Part shown: positions 1 through 8,247 of the stretch, piece by piece | How positions within the stretch are numbered: position 1 is the first letter of the stretch | How the letters are laid out: the number at the start of each line of letters is the position of its first letter | DNA from: Leclercia sp. UBA7405 | Lineage (GTDB): Bacteria; Pseudomonadota; Gammaproteobacteria; Enterobacterales; Enterobacteriaceae | Length of the DNA: 17,639 nucleotides | Direction of reading: 5' to 3' | NCBI GenBank assembly: GCA_002469605.1 | Contig: DKMV01000140.1 | Coordinates: forward strand, 1,663 to 19,301 | The notes under the pieces: generated by a model | The model's input: only the letters and a program-made list of their open reading frames with translations | What the model was told of the DNA's origin: nothing | Databases searched by the model: none | Made by a program: the position numbers and the translations under genes

Positions 1-450
1 AATACACTCATACAGGCCATCCAGTTTTTCACGCTGTTCTGGCGACTGTAAATGCTCGCGAGCGGGTGGATTATGCCCATTATTCAATAAGTAAGGCTTA
101 ATCTTCTCATATTGTGCATAGAATTGCCCCATGTCCACCACCAAATCGCGCACCACCGGCAGGCCAGGCAGCGGGCGGATGACGATTTTCTGGCCCGGAC
201 GGTTGAGCGCAGAGATTGGGGTGATGCAGGCCAGACCGTTTTTGCCGTTCATGTTCAGGCCGTCGGAGCCACAAACCCCTTCACGGCAGGAGCGACGGAA
301 CGACAGGGTCGGATCTTTTTCTTTCAGCTGCATTAACGCGTCCAGCAGCATCATGTCGCGGCCCTCTTCCGCTTCCAGGGTGTAATCCTGCATGCGCGGA
401 GCGTCATCGACATCCGGGTTATAACGATAAACTGAGAATTCGAGTTTCAT
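1..450 (-). CDS. sdhB: Succinate dehydrogenase iron-sulfur subunit SdhB (partial, 3' end outside window)
   Basis: This is the iron-sulfur subunit of succinate:quinone oxidoreductase (complex II), which carries electrons from FAD in SdhA to quinone at the SdhCD membrane anchor on the cytoplasmic face. The 150 codons present start MKLEFSVYRYNPD and contain the N-terminal ferredoxin-like domain. The [2Fe-2S] ligand region reads SCREGVCGSDG, with Cys55, Cys60, Asp63 and Cys75; Asp in the third position is as in E. coli SdhB. The window ends at residue 150, just after Cys149 (LYECI), the first ligand of the cluster-rich C-terminal domain, so about 88 residues are missing on the left. The ATG lies 15 bp after the sdhA stop and has a purine-rich ribosome site (GGAGACAGGA), fitting last place in sdhCDAB. 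Identification is very secure; truncation is due only to the window edge. Confidence 0.98.
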   Translation of the reverse strand, partial: MKLEFSVYRYNPDVDDAPRMQDYTLEAEEGRDMMLLDALMQLKEKDPTLSFRRSCREGVCGSDGLNMNGKNGLACITPISALNRPGQKIVIRPLPGLPVVRDLVVDMGQFYAQYEKIKPYLLNNGHNPPAREHLQSPEQREKLDGLYECI

Positions 451-465
451 TGTCCTGTCTCCGCA

Positions 466-2232
466 TTAATAAGTACGAATCTTCGGCGGGAACGCCGGAC
501 GCAGTTTCGGTTCCATATTGACGCTGCGTCGCGTCATGGATTCCGTCTCTGGCAGATACAGGGAGTGGCACAGCCAGTTTTCGTCATCACGATCCGGGAA
601 GTCGAAGCGGCTATGGGCGCCACGGCTCTCGGTACGGAAGTTAGCAGAAACCGCCGTGGCATAAGCCGTTTCCATCAGGTTATCCAGTTCCAGACACTCA
701 ACGCGCTGGGTGTTGAACTCGCTGGAGGTGTCGTCCAGACGGGCGTTTTTCAGGCGCTCGCGGATCGCTTTCAGCTGCTCAAGCCCTTTCGCCATCGCGT
801 CGCCTTCGCGGAATACCGAGAAGTTGTGCTGCATGCACTCCTGCAGCGCTTTGCGGATTTCTACCGGATCTTCGCCGTTACGGTTGCCGTTCCAGCGGTT
901 CAGACGTTCCAGCGAGGCGTCGATATTGGCTTCGGTAGCATCACGCAGCGGACCCTGCTCGGCAATGGACTCCTGCAGATGCAGACCCACCGCACGACCA
1001 AACACCACCAGATCGAGCAGCGAGTTGCCGCCCAGACGGTTGGCGCCGTGGACCGATACGCAGGCGATTTCGCCTACCGCAAACAGGCCCGGGATCACCA
1101 CGTCTTCGCCCTGCGCGTTAACGGTCAGCGCCTGGCCGGTCACTTTGGTCGGAATACCGCCCATCATATAGTGGCAGGTCGGGATGACCGGGATCGGCTC
1201 TTTCACCGGATCGACGTGGGCAAAGGTACGGGAGAGTTCCAGGATACCCGGCAGGCGGGATTCCAGAACTTCTTTACCCAGATGGTCAAGCTTCAGCTTG
1301 GCGTGCGGGCCCCACGGACCGTCGCAGCCGCGGCCTTCGCGGATTTCGATCATGATGGAACGCGCCACCACGTCACGACCCGCCAGGTCCTTCGCATTCG
1401 GAGCATAACGCTCCATAAAGCGCTCGCCGTGTTTATTCAGCAGATAACCGCCCTCACCGCGGCAGCCCTCTGTTACCAGCACGCCCGCACCGGCGATACC
1501 GGTCGGGTGGAACTGCCACATCTCCATATCCTGCACCGGTACGCCAGCGCGGATCGCCATACCGACACCGTCACCGGTGTTGATGTGGGCGTTGGTGGTG
1601 GACTGGTAAATGCGGCCTGCACCGCCGGTTGCCAGTACGGTGGCGCGAGCTTTGAAGTAGACCACTTCGCCGGTTTCGATACACAGGGCGGTACAACCCA
1701 CCACCGCGCCATCTTCGTTCTTCACCAGATCCAGCGCATACCACTCGGAGAAGATGGTGGTTTTGTTTTTCAGGTTCTGCTGGTACAGGGTGTGCAGTAA
1801 CGCGTGACCGGTACGGTCAGCTGCCGCTGCGGTACGTGCCGCCTGCTCGCCGCCGAAATCTTTCGACTGGCCACCAAACGGACGCTGATAGATGGTGCCA
1901 TTCTCCAGACGGGAGAACGGCAGACCCATATGGTCCAGCTCCAGAATCGCTTCCGGGCCGGTCTTACACATATATTCAATGGCGTCCTGGTCACCGATAT
2001 AGTCGGAACCTTTCACCGTGTCATACATATGCCATTCCCAGTTATCGTCATGGGTATTACCCAGTGCAACGGTGATACCACCCTGTGCAGAGACGGTGTG
2101 GGAACGGGTCGGGAAAACTTTAGAGAGCAGCGCGCAGCTCTGGCCGCTCTGGGAAATTTGCAGCGCGGCGCGCATACCTGCACCACCCGCGCCAATAACA
2201 ACTGCATCAAATTCTCTGACTGGCAATTTCAT
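466..2232 (-). CDS. sdhA: Succinate dehydrogenase flavoprotein subunit SdhA
   Basis: The catalytic flavoprotein of complex II oxidises succinate to fumarate in the TCA cycle. It has 588 residues, the length of E. coli SdhA. A Rossmann-type FAD motif ([14 protein letters not shown]) lies at about residues 11-24, and the covalent flavin attachment histidine is His45 in [10 protein letters not shown]. Substrate-site segments are also visible, including [39 protein letters not shown] and [13 protein letters not shown]. The start is placed at the ATG giving MKLPVREFD; the open frame runs four codons further upstream, but this ATG overlaps the sdhD stop by one base (TAATG), typical of translational coupling and matching E. 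coli. Expression should follow the sdhC promoter. There is nothing unusual in the gene. Confidence 0.98.
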   Translation of the reverse strand: MKLPVREFDAVVIGAGGAGMRAALQISQSGQSCALLSKVFPTRSHTVSAQGGITVALGNTHDDNWEWHMYDTVKGSDYIGDQDAIEYMCKTGPEAILELDHMGLPFSRLENGTIYQRPFGGQSKDFGGEQAARTAAAADRTGHALLHTLYQQNLKNKTTIFSEWYALDLVKNEDGAVVGCTALCIETGEVVYFKARATVLATGGAGRIYQSTTNAHINTGDGVGMAIRAGVPVQDMEMWQFHPTGIAGAGVLVTEGCRGEGGYLLNKHGERFMERYAPNAKDLAGRDVVARSIMIEIREGRGCDGPWGPHAKLKLDHLGKEVLESRLPGILELSRTFAHVDPVKEPIPVIPTCHYMMGGIPTKVTGQALTVNAQGEDVVIPGLFAVGEIACVSVHGANRLGGNSLLDLVVFGRAVGLHLQESIAEQGPLRDATEANIDASLERLNRWNGNRNGEDPVEIRKALQECMQHNFSVFREGDAMAKGLEQLKAIRERLKNARLDDTSSEFNTQRVECLELDNLMETAYATAVSANFRTESRGAHSRFDFPDRDDENWLCHSLYLPETESMTRRSVNMEPKLRPAFPPKIRTY

Positions 2233-2579
2233 TACACACCCCACACCACAACGAATCCATAAATAACGTAAACCACCAGGGCCACCACAATAATCAGCTG
2301 CAGCGGCAGGCGAATCGCCAGCGGTTTAACGTAATCGGTCAGTACCTGCCACATGCCGATCCAGGCGTGGATCAGGATGGAGAACAGCGCCAGCAGGGTG
2401 AAGACTTTGGTGAAAGCAGAGCCGAAGAAGCCGCTCCAGATTTCCCACGTCAGTTCGCCGCTGGTGGCGAAGAAACCGATCATATAGATGATGTAGAGGG
2501 TGAGAACGATAGCGGTAGCACGGACCAGGATGAAGTCATGTACGCCGTTGCGTCCTAATGCGGAGGCGTTGCTTACCAT
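2232..2579 (-). CDS. sdhD: Succinate dehydrogenase membrane anchor subunit SdhD
   Basis: This is the second membrane anchor of complex II; with SdhC it holds heme b and the ubiquinone site and attaches SdhAB to the inner membrane. It has 115 residues, as in E. coli, with three hydrophobic segments at about 16-36, 58-78 and 92-113. His71 (in ILIHAWIG) is at the position known in E. coli to be next to heme/quinone, and Asp82-Tyr83 (TDY) match the quinone-site pair. The start ATG overlaps the end of sdhC by 7 bp (ATGGTAA) and the stop overlaps the sdhA start by 1 bp, so all four subunits are probably translationally coupled. In E. coli this start region is the target of the iron-stress sRNA RyhB; conservation of that pairing was not tested here. 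Confidence 0.97.
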   Translation of the reverse strand: MVSNASALGRNGVHDFILVRATAIVLTLYIIYMIGFFATSGELTWEIWSGFFGSAFTKVFTLLALFSILIHAWIGMWQVLTDYVKPLAIRLPLQLIIVVALVVYVIYGFVVVWGV

Positions 2580-2962
2580 ACGAGAACTCCTGCAAGAATT
2601 GATAGCACGACAGTCAATACAAAGGAAATGTTAGCGGTGCGCTTCCCCGTTTCGAAGGTCTCTTCCAGATAGCCGACATCCATTAGCATATGGCGAATGC
2701 CGCCCACGACGTGGTACGCCAGCGCGGTGAGGATGCCCCACATGATAAATTTGACGAAGAAGCTGCCCATGATGGCAGAGGCCTGGAGGAATCCTTCAGG
2801 AGAGGAGAGGCTGGTACCGAGTAACCACAACAAAATACCTACCGCCACAAACGTAATCACACCGGATACGCGGTGCAGAATGGACGCTATTGCCGTTACG
2901 GGGAATCGGATCGTTTTGAGATCCAGATTGACAGGTCTTTGTTTTTTCACATTTCTTATCAT
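2573..2962 (-). CDS. sdhC: Succinate dehydrogenase cytochrome b556 subunit SdhC
   Basis: This is the large membrane anchor and cytochrome b556 subunit of complex II. It has 129 residues with three transmembrane segments (about 23-50, 62-85 and 108-128). Ser27 and Arg31 (ASILHRVSG) match the ubiquinone-site residues and His84 ([11 protein letters not shown]) matches the axial heme b ligand of E. coli SdhC. The chosen start gives [12 protein letters not shown]; an in-frame ATG five codons upstream (MWALFMIRN, at 2977) is an older alternative start, and the open frame runs on to 3046 with no similarity to the family. First gene of sdhCDAB, divergent from gltA. Its leader holds an ERIC element ending about 28 nt before the ATG. 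Confidence 0.97.
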   Translation of the reverse strand: MIRNVKKQRPVNLDLKTIRFPVTAIASILHRVSGVITFVAVGILLWLLGTSLSSPEGFLQASAIMGSFFVKFIMWGILTALAYHVVGGIRHMLMDVGYLEETFETGKRTANISFVLTVVLSILAGVLVW

Positions 2963-2989
2963 GAATAACGCCCACATGCTGTTCTTATT

Positions 2990-3113
2990 ATTCCCTTTGG
3001 ATTTCGCGTTACAGGAAGGCGGCAAGTCCGGGAAACCCGATAGCATAGATAACTATGTGACCGGGGCGAGCGGGCGCAGCCAACGCACCTGTAGCGTGAA
3101 AGACTATGGGATT
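2990..3113. repeat. ERIC (enterobacterial repetitive intergenic consensus) element
   Basis: The core at 3051-3072 (AACTATGTGACCGGGGCGAG and on) matches the classic ERIC2 primer sequence at 18 of 22 bases. The left arm AGGAAGGCGGCAAG at 3012-3025 and the right arm GCAGCCAACGCACCTG at 3076-3091 are the other well-conserved ERIC blocks. The element is an imperfect palindrome: CATAG at 3044-3048 faces CTATG at 3053-3057, and CCCG faces CGGGG further out. Length is about 124 bp against the usual 126-127 bp; the exact ends are uncertain by a few bases. It lies wholly within the sdhC leader, so it should be transcribed as a long hairpin in sdhCDAB mRNA. Confidence 0.88.
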
Positions 3114-3256
3114 TCCTTCCTCCGGCTGCTTGCGGGTCAGACAGCGTGCCTTTTCTATAACTGAGCGTCATGCAAAACATTGCTTCCAGATGCTTAAATG
3201 ACACGTTACAACGCTGGGTGGCTCGGGATTGCAGGGTTTTCCGGAGACCTGGCCGC

Positions 3257-3285
3257 AGTATAGGACGTTCACAAAATCATTACAA
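3257..3285 (-). promoter_or_regulatory. sdhC promoter, -35 and -10 hexamers
   Basis: On the minus strand, TTGTAA (3285-3280) and TATACT (3262-3257) are separated by exactly 17 bp, a good sigma70 promoter. Transcription would start near 3250, giving a leader of about 288 nt. From memory E. coli sdhC starts 219 nt upstream of its gene; the difference of about 69 nt is close to the extra length of the whole intergenic region here. This supports the placement. Confidence 0.75.
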
Positions 3286-3290
3286 TTAAC
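3276..3290 (-). promoter_or_regulatory. Candidate ArcA box over the sdhC -35
   Basis: The minus strand reads GTTAATTGTAATGAT, close to the ArcA-P consensus GTTAATTAAATGTTA (first repeat exact, second weaker). It covers the sdhC -35 hexamer at 3280-3285, a position suited to anaerobic repression. ArcA repression of sdhCDAB is well established in E. coli; this particular site is inferred from sequence only. Confidence 0.5.
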
Positions 3291-3322
3291 CTACATATAG
3301 TTTGTCGGGTTTTATGCCGAAC

Positions 3323-3338
3323 AGTGATCGGAGTCACG
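3323..3338. promoter_or_regulatory. Candidate CRP binding site
   Basis: AGTGA-TCGGAG-TCACG is a symmetric site with the GTGA-N6-TCAC core of the CRP consensus intact and only the outermost T and A of the TGTGA/TCACA arms changed. Its centre is about 80 bp upstream of the predicted sdhC start site, compatible with class I activation, and about 100 bp upstream of the distal gltA start. cAMP-CRP activation of sdh is established in E. coli; which promoter is served here is inferred. Confidence 0.55.
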
Positions 3339-3395
3339 ATAACAACATCTTTTTAAATTTTAATCATCTGATTTGACAAATGTTAAACATTATTG

Positions 3396-3425
3396 TTACA
3401 AACATCACCAGAAAAGGCATATAAT
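3396..3425 (+). promoter_or_regulatory. Distal gltA promoter
   Basis: A perfect TATAAT lies at 3420-3425, preceded by TTACAA at 3396-3401 with an 18-bp spacer. Transcription would begin near 3432, about 306 bp before the gltA ATG. This is close to the distal promoter placed about 299 bp upstream in E. coli (from memory). The -10 is unmistakable; the choice of -35 is less certain, since TTGACA at 3373-3378 is badly spaced for it. Confidence 0.65.
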
Positions 3426-3507
3426 GCGCAAAAGTTATGAGGTCTCTCTTTCACCTGCTAATAAGTTATGTAACAGTGTGACGGTATTGACCGAAGTTAT
3501 CAGGACA

Positions 3508-3537
3508 GTTATTAGTGATATACAGGTTTGAATAATT
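3508..3537 (+). promoter_or_regulatory. Possible proximal gltA promoter region
   Basis: The known E. coli proximal gltA start is about 196 bp upstream of the gene, equivalent to about 3542 here. A weak AATAAT at 3531-3536 with TTATTA-like sequence around 3509-3514 could serve. The match is poor and the call rests mainly on position. Confidence 0.35.
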
Positions 3538-3737
3538 CGGACTGCAAAAGACACTGATTTGCTGTTGTTTCTCTGACATTTCATCCGTTTACCTGCAAGG
3601 CGCCCATAGCTCTGTACCCTGGTTTCTCCTCTGACGCGGAGCGGCGAGCCAAATAACAAACTGGTAATGGTGAATAACAGCTGAAAGCAAATCCGGAAAC
3701 CGCAGTCTTAAGCAATAAGGCGCTAAGGAGACCGTAA

Positions 3738-5024
3738 ATGGCTGATACTAAGGCAAAAATCACCCTAAATGGTGATGATGCTATTGAACTGGATGTGCTA
3801 AAAGGCACGCTCGGTCAGGATGTAATTGATATCCGTACGCTGGGTTCCAAAGGGATGTTTACCTTTGACCCAGGCTTCACCTCTACCGCATCTTGCGAAT
3901 CCAAAATCACCTATATCGACGGTGATGAAGGCATCCTGTTGCACCGCGGTTTCCCCATCGATCAGCTCGCGACCGAATCTAACTATCTGGAAGTGTGCTA
4001 TATCCTGCTCAACGGCGAAAAACCGACGCAGGAGCAGTACGATGAGTTCCGCACCATAGTTACCCGTCATACCATGATCCATGAGCAGATCACCCGTCTG
4101 TTCCATGCGTTCCGTCGTGACTCACACCCGATGGCGGTAATGTGCGGCATCACCGGCGCGCTGGCGGCCTTCTACCACGACTCGCTGGACGTGAATAACC
4201 CGCGCCACCGCGATATCGCGGCGTTCCGCCTGCTGTCGAAAATGCCTACCATGGCGGCGATGTGCTACAAGTACTCTATTGGTCAGCCGTTCGTTTATCC
4301 GCGTAACGACCTCTCCTACTCCGGTAACTTCCTGCGCATGATGTTCGCTACCCCATGCGAAGAGTACGAAGTGAACCCGGTGCTGGAACGCGCCATGGAT
4401 CGCATTCTGATCCTGCACGCAGACCATGAGCAGAACGCCTCTACCTCTACCGTGCGTACCGCTGGCTCCTCTGGCGCCAACCCGTTCGCCTGTATCGCTG
4501 CCGGCATCGCCTCCCTGTGGGGACCGGCGCACGGCGGCGCGAACGAAGCGGCACTGAAGATGCTGGAAGAGATCAGCTCCGTTGAGCACATTCCGGAATT
4601 CGTGCGTCGTGCGAAGGATAAAAATGACTCCTTCCGCCTGATGGGCTTCGGTCACCGTGTTTACAAAAACTACGACCCGCGCGCCACCGTGATGCGTGAA
4701 ACCTGCCACGAAGTGCTGAAAGAGCTGGGCACCAAAGACGACCTGCTGCAGGTTGCCATGGAGCTGGAACACATTGCTCTGAACGACCCGTACTTCATCG
4801 AGAAGAAACTCTACCCGAACGTGGACTTCTACTCCGGCATCATCCTGAAGGCGATGGGCATCCCGTCCTCCATGTTCACCGTAATCTTCGCCATGGCGCG
4901 TACCGTGGGCTGGATTGCACACTGGAACGAAATGCACAGCGAAGGGATGAAAATCGCGCGTCCGCGTCAGCTGTACACCGGCTACGAGCAGCGTGATTTC
5001 AAATCCGACGTGACTAAACGCTAA
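3738..5024 (+). CDS. gltA: Citrate synthase, NADH-sensitive type II
   Basis: Condenses oxaloacetate and acetyl-CoA to citrate, the entry step of the TCA cycle, in the cytoplasm. The 428 residues align end to end with E. coli GltA (427), differing at the tail (DVTKR here). Catalytic residues are all present: His265 in [11 protein letters not shown], His306 in [14 protein letters not shown] and Asp363 in PNVDFYSG (numbering with Met). The cysteine in [10 protein letters not shown] (Cys207) corresponds to the residue linked to NADH inhibition of the hexameric Gram-negative enzyme. The start is supported by AAGGAG at 3725-3730, 7 nt before the ATG. It is monocistronic, divergent from sdhCDAB and ended by a strong hairpin, and has a leader of up to about 300 nt. 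Confidence 0.98.
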   Translation: MADTKAKITLNGDDAIELDVLKGTLGQDVIDIRTLGSKGMFTFDPGFTSTASCESKITYIDGDEGILLHRGFPIDQLATESNYLEVCYILLNGEKPTQEQYDEFRTIVTRHTMIHEQITRLFHAFRRDSHPMAVMCGITGALAAFYHDSLDVNNPRHRDIAAFRLLSKMPTMAAMCYKYSIGQPFVYPRNDLSYSGNFLRMMFATPCEEYEVNPVLERAMDRILILHADHEQNASTSTVRTAGSSGANPFACIAAGIASLWGPAHGGANEAALKMLEEISSVEHIPEFVRRAKDKNDSFRLMGFGHRVYKNYDPRATVMRETCHEVLKELGTKDDLLQVAMELEHIALNDPYFIEKKLYPNVDFYSGIILKAMGIPSSMFTVIFAMARTVGWIAHWNEMHSEGMKIARPRQLYTGYEQRDFKSDVTKR

Positions 5025-5033
5025 GACGGATTA

Positions 5034-5068
5034 GCCATCAAAAAACGCGCCCTTGGGCGCGTTTTTTA
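5034..5068. terminator. Bidirectional rho-independent terminator between gltA and nei
   Basis: CGCGCC at 5046-5051 pairs with GGCGCG at 5056-5061 around a CTTG loop. The stem is flanked by an A run on the left (5040-5045) and a run of six T at 5062-5067, so it works in both directions. It lies 9-21 bp after the gltA stop, and the nei stop codon sits in its T tract, making it the shared end of two converging transcripts. Confidence 0.93.
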
Positions 5069-5857
5069 TTTCTGGCAGTGAGGGCACCAGTAAAAGGGCC
5101 GCGATGAAAGAGTGGTCTTTTCGATTATCCCTCCGCACCTTTCGCACTTTTTCCCCGCCCGATGAAACACCTTAAAGCGGAACAGCGCCCCGTGGTGCTT
5201 GTTTTCCTTCGCCACGCCGCGGGTATTGTACGACAGGCGCGGGATCGCCAGCAGGGCATGGGATAACGCCTCCAGCTGCGCCTCGCTCAGCTGAGATGCT
5301 TTGTGCTGCGCTGCCAGCCCCACCTCCCAGAGGATCTCCACCCGCAGGTAGTTCCCCAGCCCGGCGAGAAAGGCCTGATCGAGCAGTAAACCCGAGAACT
5401 GGCGGTTGCGGAATTTCGCCGACAGCAGGCGAGCTTTCACCTCTTCCGGCGTGACGCGCAGATCCAGCACGTCCGGCCCCACGCGCTGTAAAAACGGATG
5501 GGTGGTGAGCTGCTCCGGGGTGAGCATCTCGATCTCCGAGGCGCTGTAGAGCAGGATGGTTTTGTCGGCGCTTTCGAGCTTCACCCGCAGTACGCGGTTA
5601 GTCTGCATCTCTTCGCCGGTGTTCACCACCCGCCAGACGCCGTACAGCTGGTTATGGCTGTACAGCGTGAGCTGATTAGAGAAGTGGGTCAGTAGCGCTT
5701 TGCCGCGCGTCTCAATGTGGGTAATGGTCTGCCCCACCAGCTGCGGCTCCCAGGCTTTTAACTGCGGGAAGGCAAACCACGCTCCCGTGAGGGGTTTGCC
5801 TTTGATCGCCGCCTCCAGGTTATCCGCCGCGCGGCGGATCTCCGGGCCTTCAGGCAT
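5066..5857 (-). CDS. nei: Endonuclease VIII (DNA glycosylase/AP lyase)
   Basis: A base-excision-repair enzyme that removes oxidised pyrimidines and nicks the abasic site. It has 263 residues, exactly the E. coli Nei length. The N-terminus [12 protein letters not shown] carries the catalytic Pro2 (Schiff base nucleophile) and Glu3. The helix-two-turn-helix region includes [15 protein letters not shown] near residue 170, and the C-terminal zinc finger has Cys238, Cys241, Cys258 and Cys261 (KKCERCGG and WCPHCQ). The start lies 14 bp after the pcp stop with AAGGA in front, so it is probably co-transcribed as the last gene of the long minus-strand run. The gene ends inside the shared terminator with gltA. 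Confidence 0.97.
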   Translation of the reverse strand: MPEGPEIRRAADNLEAAIKGKPLTGAWFAFPQLKAWEPQLVGQTITHIETRGKALLTHFSNQLTLYSHNQLYGVWRVVNTGEEMQTNRVLRVKLESADKTILLYSASEIEMLTPEQLTTHPFLQRVGPDVLDLRVTPEEVKARLLSAKFRNRQFSGLLLDQAFLAGLGNYLRVEILWEVGLAAQHKASQLSEAQLEALSHALLAIPRLSYNTRGVAKENKHHGALFRFKVFHRAGKKCERCGGIIEKTTLSSRPFYWCPHCQK

Positions 5858-5871
5858 AATTGCGTCCTTAG

Positions 5872-6516
5872 TTAATGTGTCGTCCCGCCGGTCATTTTGA
5901 TGTCCGCCTGCTGGCGAATAGCCACCGCAATGGCTCTCTCCAGCCCGCGCTGCACCGTTTGCGCCGCCATGCTGGCAGCACCCGGGTGAGCAGCGGCCTG
6001 CTCCGGCAGGAAAGGAATATGGATAAACCCGCCCTTCACGTTCGCCTGGCCGCGAATTTTATGCAGCAGGCCATACATCACGTGGTTACAGACGAAGGTG
6101 CCGGCGGTCTGGGAAACCGACGCGGGAACCCCGGCCTCCTTCAGCGCCGCGACCATGGCTTTAATCGGCAACGAACTGAAATACGCCGCGGGGCCGTCCG
6201 CGACGACGGGCACGTCCACCGGCTGCTGGCCCCGGTTATCCGGGATCCGCGCATCGTCCACGTTAATCGCTACCCGCTCGACGGTGATATCTACCCGGCC
6301 ACCGGCCTGGCCGATGGCGAGGATCGCCGCAGGCGCAAGCTCATCAATGGCGGCATTGAGCGCGGTCAGCGACTCGCCAAAGACGCAGGGCAGCTGGCGC
6401 GTCACCACGCGGTGGTTCTCAATGGTCATCCCTTCGAGCTGTTTTACCACTTCCCAGGAAGGGTTAACGGCCTCGCCGCCAAAGGGCTCGAAACCGGTCA
6501 CTAAAACGGTACGCAT
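5872..6516 (-). CDS. pcp: Pyrrolidone-carboxylate (pyroglutamyl) peptidase I
   Basis: A cytosolic cysteine peptidase of family C15 that cuts an N-terminal pyroglutamate (5-oxoproline) from peptides. It has 214 residues, the usual length. The N-terminal signature is [14 protein letters not shown]. The catalytic triad is in place: Glu80 ([11 protein letters not shown]), Cys143 ([12 protein letters not shown]) and His166 ([10 protein letters not shown]). The start has a strong AGGAGA site that overlaps the DUF979 stop, which lies 9 bp upstream. Position between a DUF969/DUF979 membrane pair and nei, and downstream of pxpBCA, suggests that the 5-oxoproline it frees is passed to 5-oxoprolinase. 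As I remember it, E. coli K-12 has no pcp at this place. Confidence 0.96.
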   Translation of the reverse strand: MRTVLVTGFEPFGGEAVNPSWEVVKQLEGMTIENHRVVTRQLPCVFGESLTALNAAIDELAPAAILAIGQAGGRVDITVERVAINVDDARIPDNRGQQPVDVPVVADGPAAYFSSLPIKAMVAALKEAGVPASVSQTAGTFVCNHVMYGLLHKIRGQANVKGGFIHIPFLPEQAAAHPGAASMAAQTVQRGLERAIAVAIRQQADIKMTGGTTH

Positions 6517-6525
6517 CGTCTCTCC

Positions 6526-7521
6526 TTACAGGAACATCAGGAAATAGAGCAGGAAAACGTTGGCGAACAGCAGCAGCACGCCCGTCGGCACCTGCGCCTT
6601 AATCACCGCATTTTTATCCGGCAGCTCCAGCAGCGCCGCCGGCACGATATTAAAGTTCGCGGCCATCGGCGTCATCAGGGTACCGCAGTAGCCGGAGAAC
6701 ATGCCAATCGCCGCCATTACCGCCGGGTTGCCGCCGTGCTGCAACACCAGAATCGGAATGCCGATCCCGGCGGTCACAATCGGGAAGGCGGCAAAGGCGT
6801 TGCCCATCACCATGGTCAGAAGCGCCATGCCGATAGCGTAAACCGCCACGGCGATAAAGCGGCTGTCCACGGCCAGATAGGTTTGGGTCAGCCAGGAGAT
6901 CCCCTCCCCCACCCCCGCCGCGGTAAACAGCAGGCCAAGGGTCGCCAGGATCTGCGGCAGAATAAAGGCCCAGCCGATGGAGTCCAGCAGGCGGCGCGCC
7001 TCCTGAATCGGCTGATGCACCTTCTCATGGGTCATTTTGACCGCCATTCCCAGCCCCACCAGCGAGCCAACGGTCATGGAGAAGAGCGTCACCAGCGTAG
7101 CGTGGTTGCCCGGCCCGAACAGGGTCTCCTGCAAGCCCGGAATATGGTTGAACATCAGCACGCCGATCACCGTTACCACCGGGATCGCCAGCGCCGGATA
7201 GAACAGGCGGTTGCCGAGCCGTTTCGCGCTGGCCTCGCGCTCTTCCGGCTTACGCTGATGATAGCTGCCAAGGCGCACGCCGCCGAAGCCGGCAATCAGC
7301 GCCAGCCCTACCACCGCCGCACCCACGGCGATATGCACCGTGCGCTTATCCCCCACCAGCTGATAAGTCCAGTCGCCGAGGAGGAACATCAGGCCGTAGA
7401 TGCCCCAGAACAGGCCGGTAGTCAGGCGCCTGGGGTTGGCTTTATCCCGGAACGACATCACCGCCACAATCAGCAGGACCAGGCCTGCCAGCCAGTACAG
7501 ATAGCTTTGCTGGAAATTCAT
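6526..7521 (-). CDS. DUF979 family membrane protein, probable 5-oxoproline transporter subunit
   Basis: A 331-residue integral inner-membrane protein of the DUF979 family, always seen with a DUF969 partner. About nine hydrophobic segments are visible, near residues 9-24, 35-53, 62-82, 108-126, 143-162, 184-205, 221-242, 248-266 and 311-330. Conserved polar stretches inside or between them include HEKVHQPIQEARRLLDS, VMGNAFAAFPIVTAG and FSGYCGTLMTPMAANFN; the last two resemble substrate-site loops of ion-coupled carboxylate permeases, which is my inference. The ATG overlaps the DUF969 stop by 4 bp (ATGA). From memory, recent family names call DUF969 and DUF979 proteins 5-oxoproline transporter subunits, and both commonly neighbour pcp. 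Family is secure; substrate is inferred mainly from context. Confidence 0.88.
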   Translation of the reverse strand: MNFQQSYLYWLAGLVLLIVAVMSFRDKANPRRLTTGLFWGIYGLMFLLGDWTYQLVGDKRTVHIAVGAAVVGLALIAGFGGVRLGSYHQRKPEEREASAKRLGNRLFYPALAIPVVTVIGVLMFNHIPGLQETLFGPGNHATLVTLFSMTVGSLVGLGMAVKMTHEKVHQPIQEARRLLDSIGWAFILPQILATLGLLFTAAGVGEGISWLTQTYLAVDSRFIAVAVYAIGMALLTMVMGNAFAAFPIVTAGIGIPILVLQHGGNPAVMAAIGMFSGYCGTLMTPMAANFNIVPAALLELPDKNAVIKAQVPTGVLLLFANVFLLYFLMFL

Positions 7522-8228
7522 TTCGCTTCTCCCTGCACTTTAGCCAGCTCGCGCTCCAGATGCTTGTCCAGCCGCCACAGGCGGGTGGCGTGGATGGCGA
7601 AGGCGCAGAGCGCAGTGGGGATCCCCCACAGGGCGATGTGCAGCGGCTCGGTCTGAATGCCGCCCGACTCCAGCATAAAGTTATGCATAAAGATAATGGC
7701 ACCAAAGGCGACAAAAATATCCTCGCCAAAGAAGAGGCCGACGTTGTCGGTGGCCGCCGACATGGCGCGCAGGCGATAGCGCACCGCGCCCGGCAGAGCG
7801 CCATACTTCTGCTCTGCCGCCCCCTCCGCCATCGGTGCCAGCAGCGGGCGCACCATCTGCGGATGGCCGCCAAGGCTGGTCAGCCCCATCGCCGCCGTCG
7901 CTTCACGCACGAACAGATAGACGATCAGCAGGCGCCCCGAGGTGGCGCTCCGGATCTTCGCGATCCAGGCCTGGGCGCGCTCTTTCAGGCCGTGGCGCTC
8001 AAGCAGGCCGATCACCGCCAGCGGGATCAGCAGGATATAGGGCAGGTTACGGGTATTCAGGAACCCCTCCCCCAGCTTTTCAAGAATGGTGGCGAAAGGC
8101 ATATGGGCCGCAAGGCCGGTGACGATCCCGGCGACGATCACCACCAGCACCGGGTTAAAGCGTAAAAGGAATCCGACCACGATCACCGCGATACCGATGA
8201 GTGGCCAGAGGGAGAGCGTCTCTGCCAT
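7518..8228 (-). CDS. DUF969 family membrane protein, probable 5-oxoproline transporter subunit
   Basis: A 236-residue inner-membrane protein of the DUF969 family. Hydrophobic segments are visible near 7-23, 26-42, 61-77, 99-118, 165-184 and 196-213. Conserved stretches are REATAAMGLTSLGGHPQMV and AATDNVGLFFGEDIFVAFG. It is paired with the DUF979 gene through a 4-bp overlap, as expected for two halves of one transporter. The start has AGGA eight bases before the ATG. A 35-bp gap, the longest inside the pxp-pcp block, separates it from pxpA and is CA-rich, with a possible GcvB target site. Likely role, from neighbours: import of 5-oxoproline or pyroglutamyl compounds. Direct evidence for the substrate cannot be seen in the sequence. 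Confidence 0.88.
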   Translation of the reverse strand: MAETLSLWPLIGIAVIVVGFLLRFNPVLVVIVAGIVTGLAAHMPFATILEKLGEGFLNTRNLPYILLIPLAVIGLLERHGLKERAQAWIAKIRSATSGRLLIVYLFVREATAAMGLTSLGGHPQMVRPLLAPMAEGAAEQKYGALPGAVRYRLRAMSAATDNVGLFFGEDIFVAFGAIIFMHNFMLESGGIQTEPLHIALWGIPTALCAFAIHATRLWRLDKHLERELAKVQGEAK

Positions 8229-8247
8229 GTTGCGTTTCCTGTTGGTT

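Larger units (their letters stand above)
2963..3737. promoter_or_regulatory. Divergent sdhC-gltA control region
   Basis: This 775-bp region has no credible gene; the short open frames here show no family features. From left to right it holds the sdhC translation start region, an ERIC repeat (about 2990-3113), the rest of the sdhC leader, an sdhC promoter, CRP and ArcA candidates, an AT-rich core at 3270-3425 and the roughly 300-nt gltA leader. From memory, the same interval in E. coli is about 710 bp, so it is some 65 bp longer here. The layout agrees with coordinated oxygen and carbon control of two TCA-cycle operons known in E. coli (ArcA repression, CRP activation of sdh). Confidence 0.85.

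Noticed and set aside
565..1800. Long plus-strand open frame (411 codons) opposite sdhA
   Set aside because: It lies wholly antisense to a clear sdhA, has no family motif and is His/Arg-rich, as expected from the reverse reading of a GC-rich gene.
2697..3164. Plus-strand open frame running from sdhC into the intergenic region
   Set aside because: It covers antisense sdhC and the ERIC element; translated ERIC repeats often yield false open frames.
3381..3398. TGTTA repeats as an ArcA box in the gltA promoter
   Set aside because: The two GTTA units are 13 bp apart, not 11, so they are not in the usual ArcA register.
3477..3492. TGTGACGGTATTGACC as a CRP site
   Set aside because: Only the left half-site fits; the right half lacks TCAC. 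The site at 3323-3338 is much better.
3435..3808. Minus-strand small open frames in the gltA leader
   Set aside because: No start context or family similarity; they overlap the gltA leader and start.
4122..4937. Minus-strand open frame (271 codons) inside gltA
   Set aside because: Shadow of gltA; no ribosome site of note and no recognisable domain.
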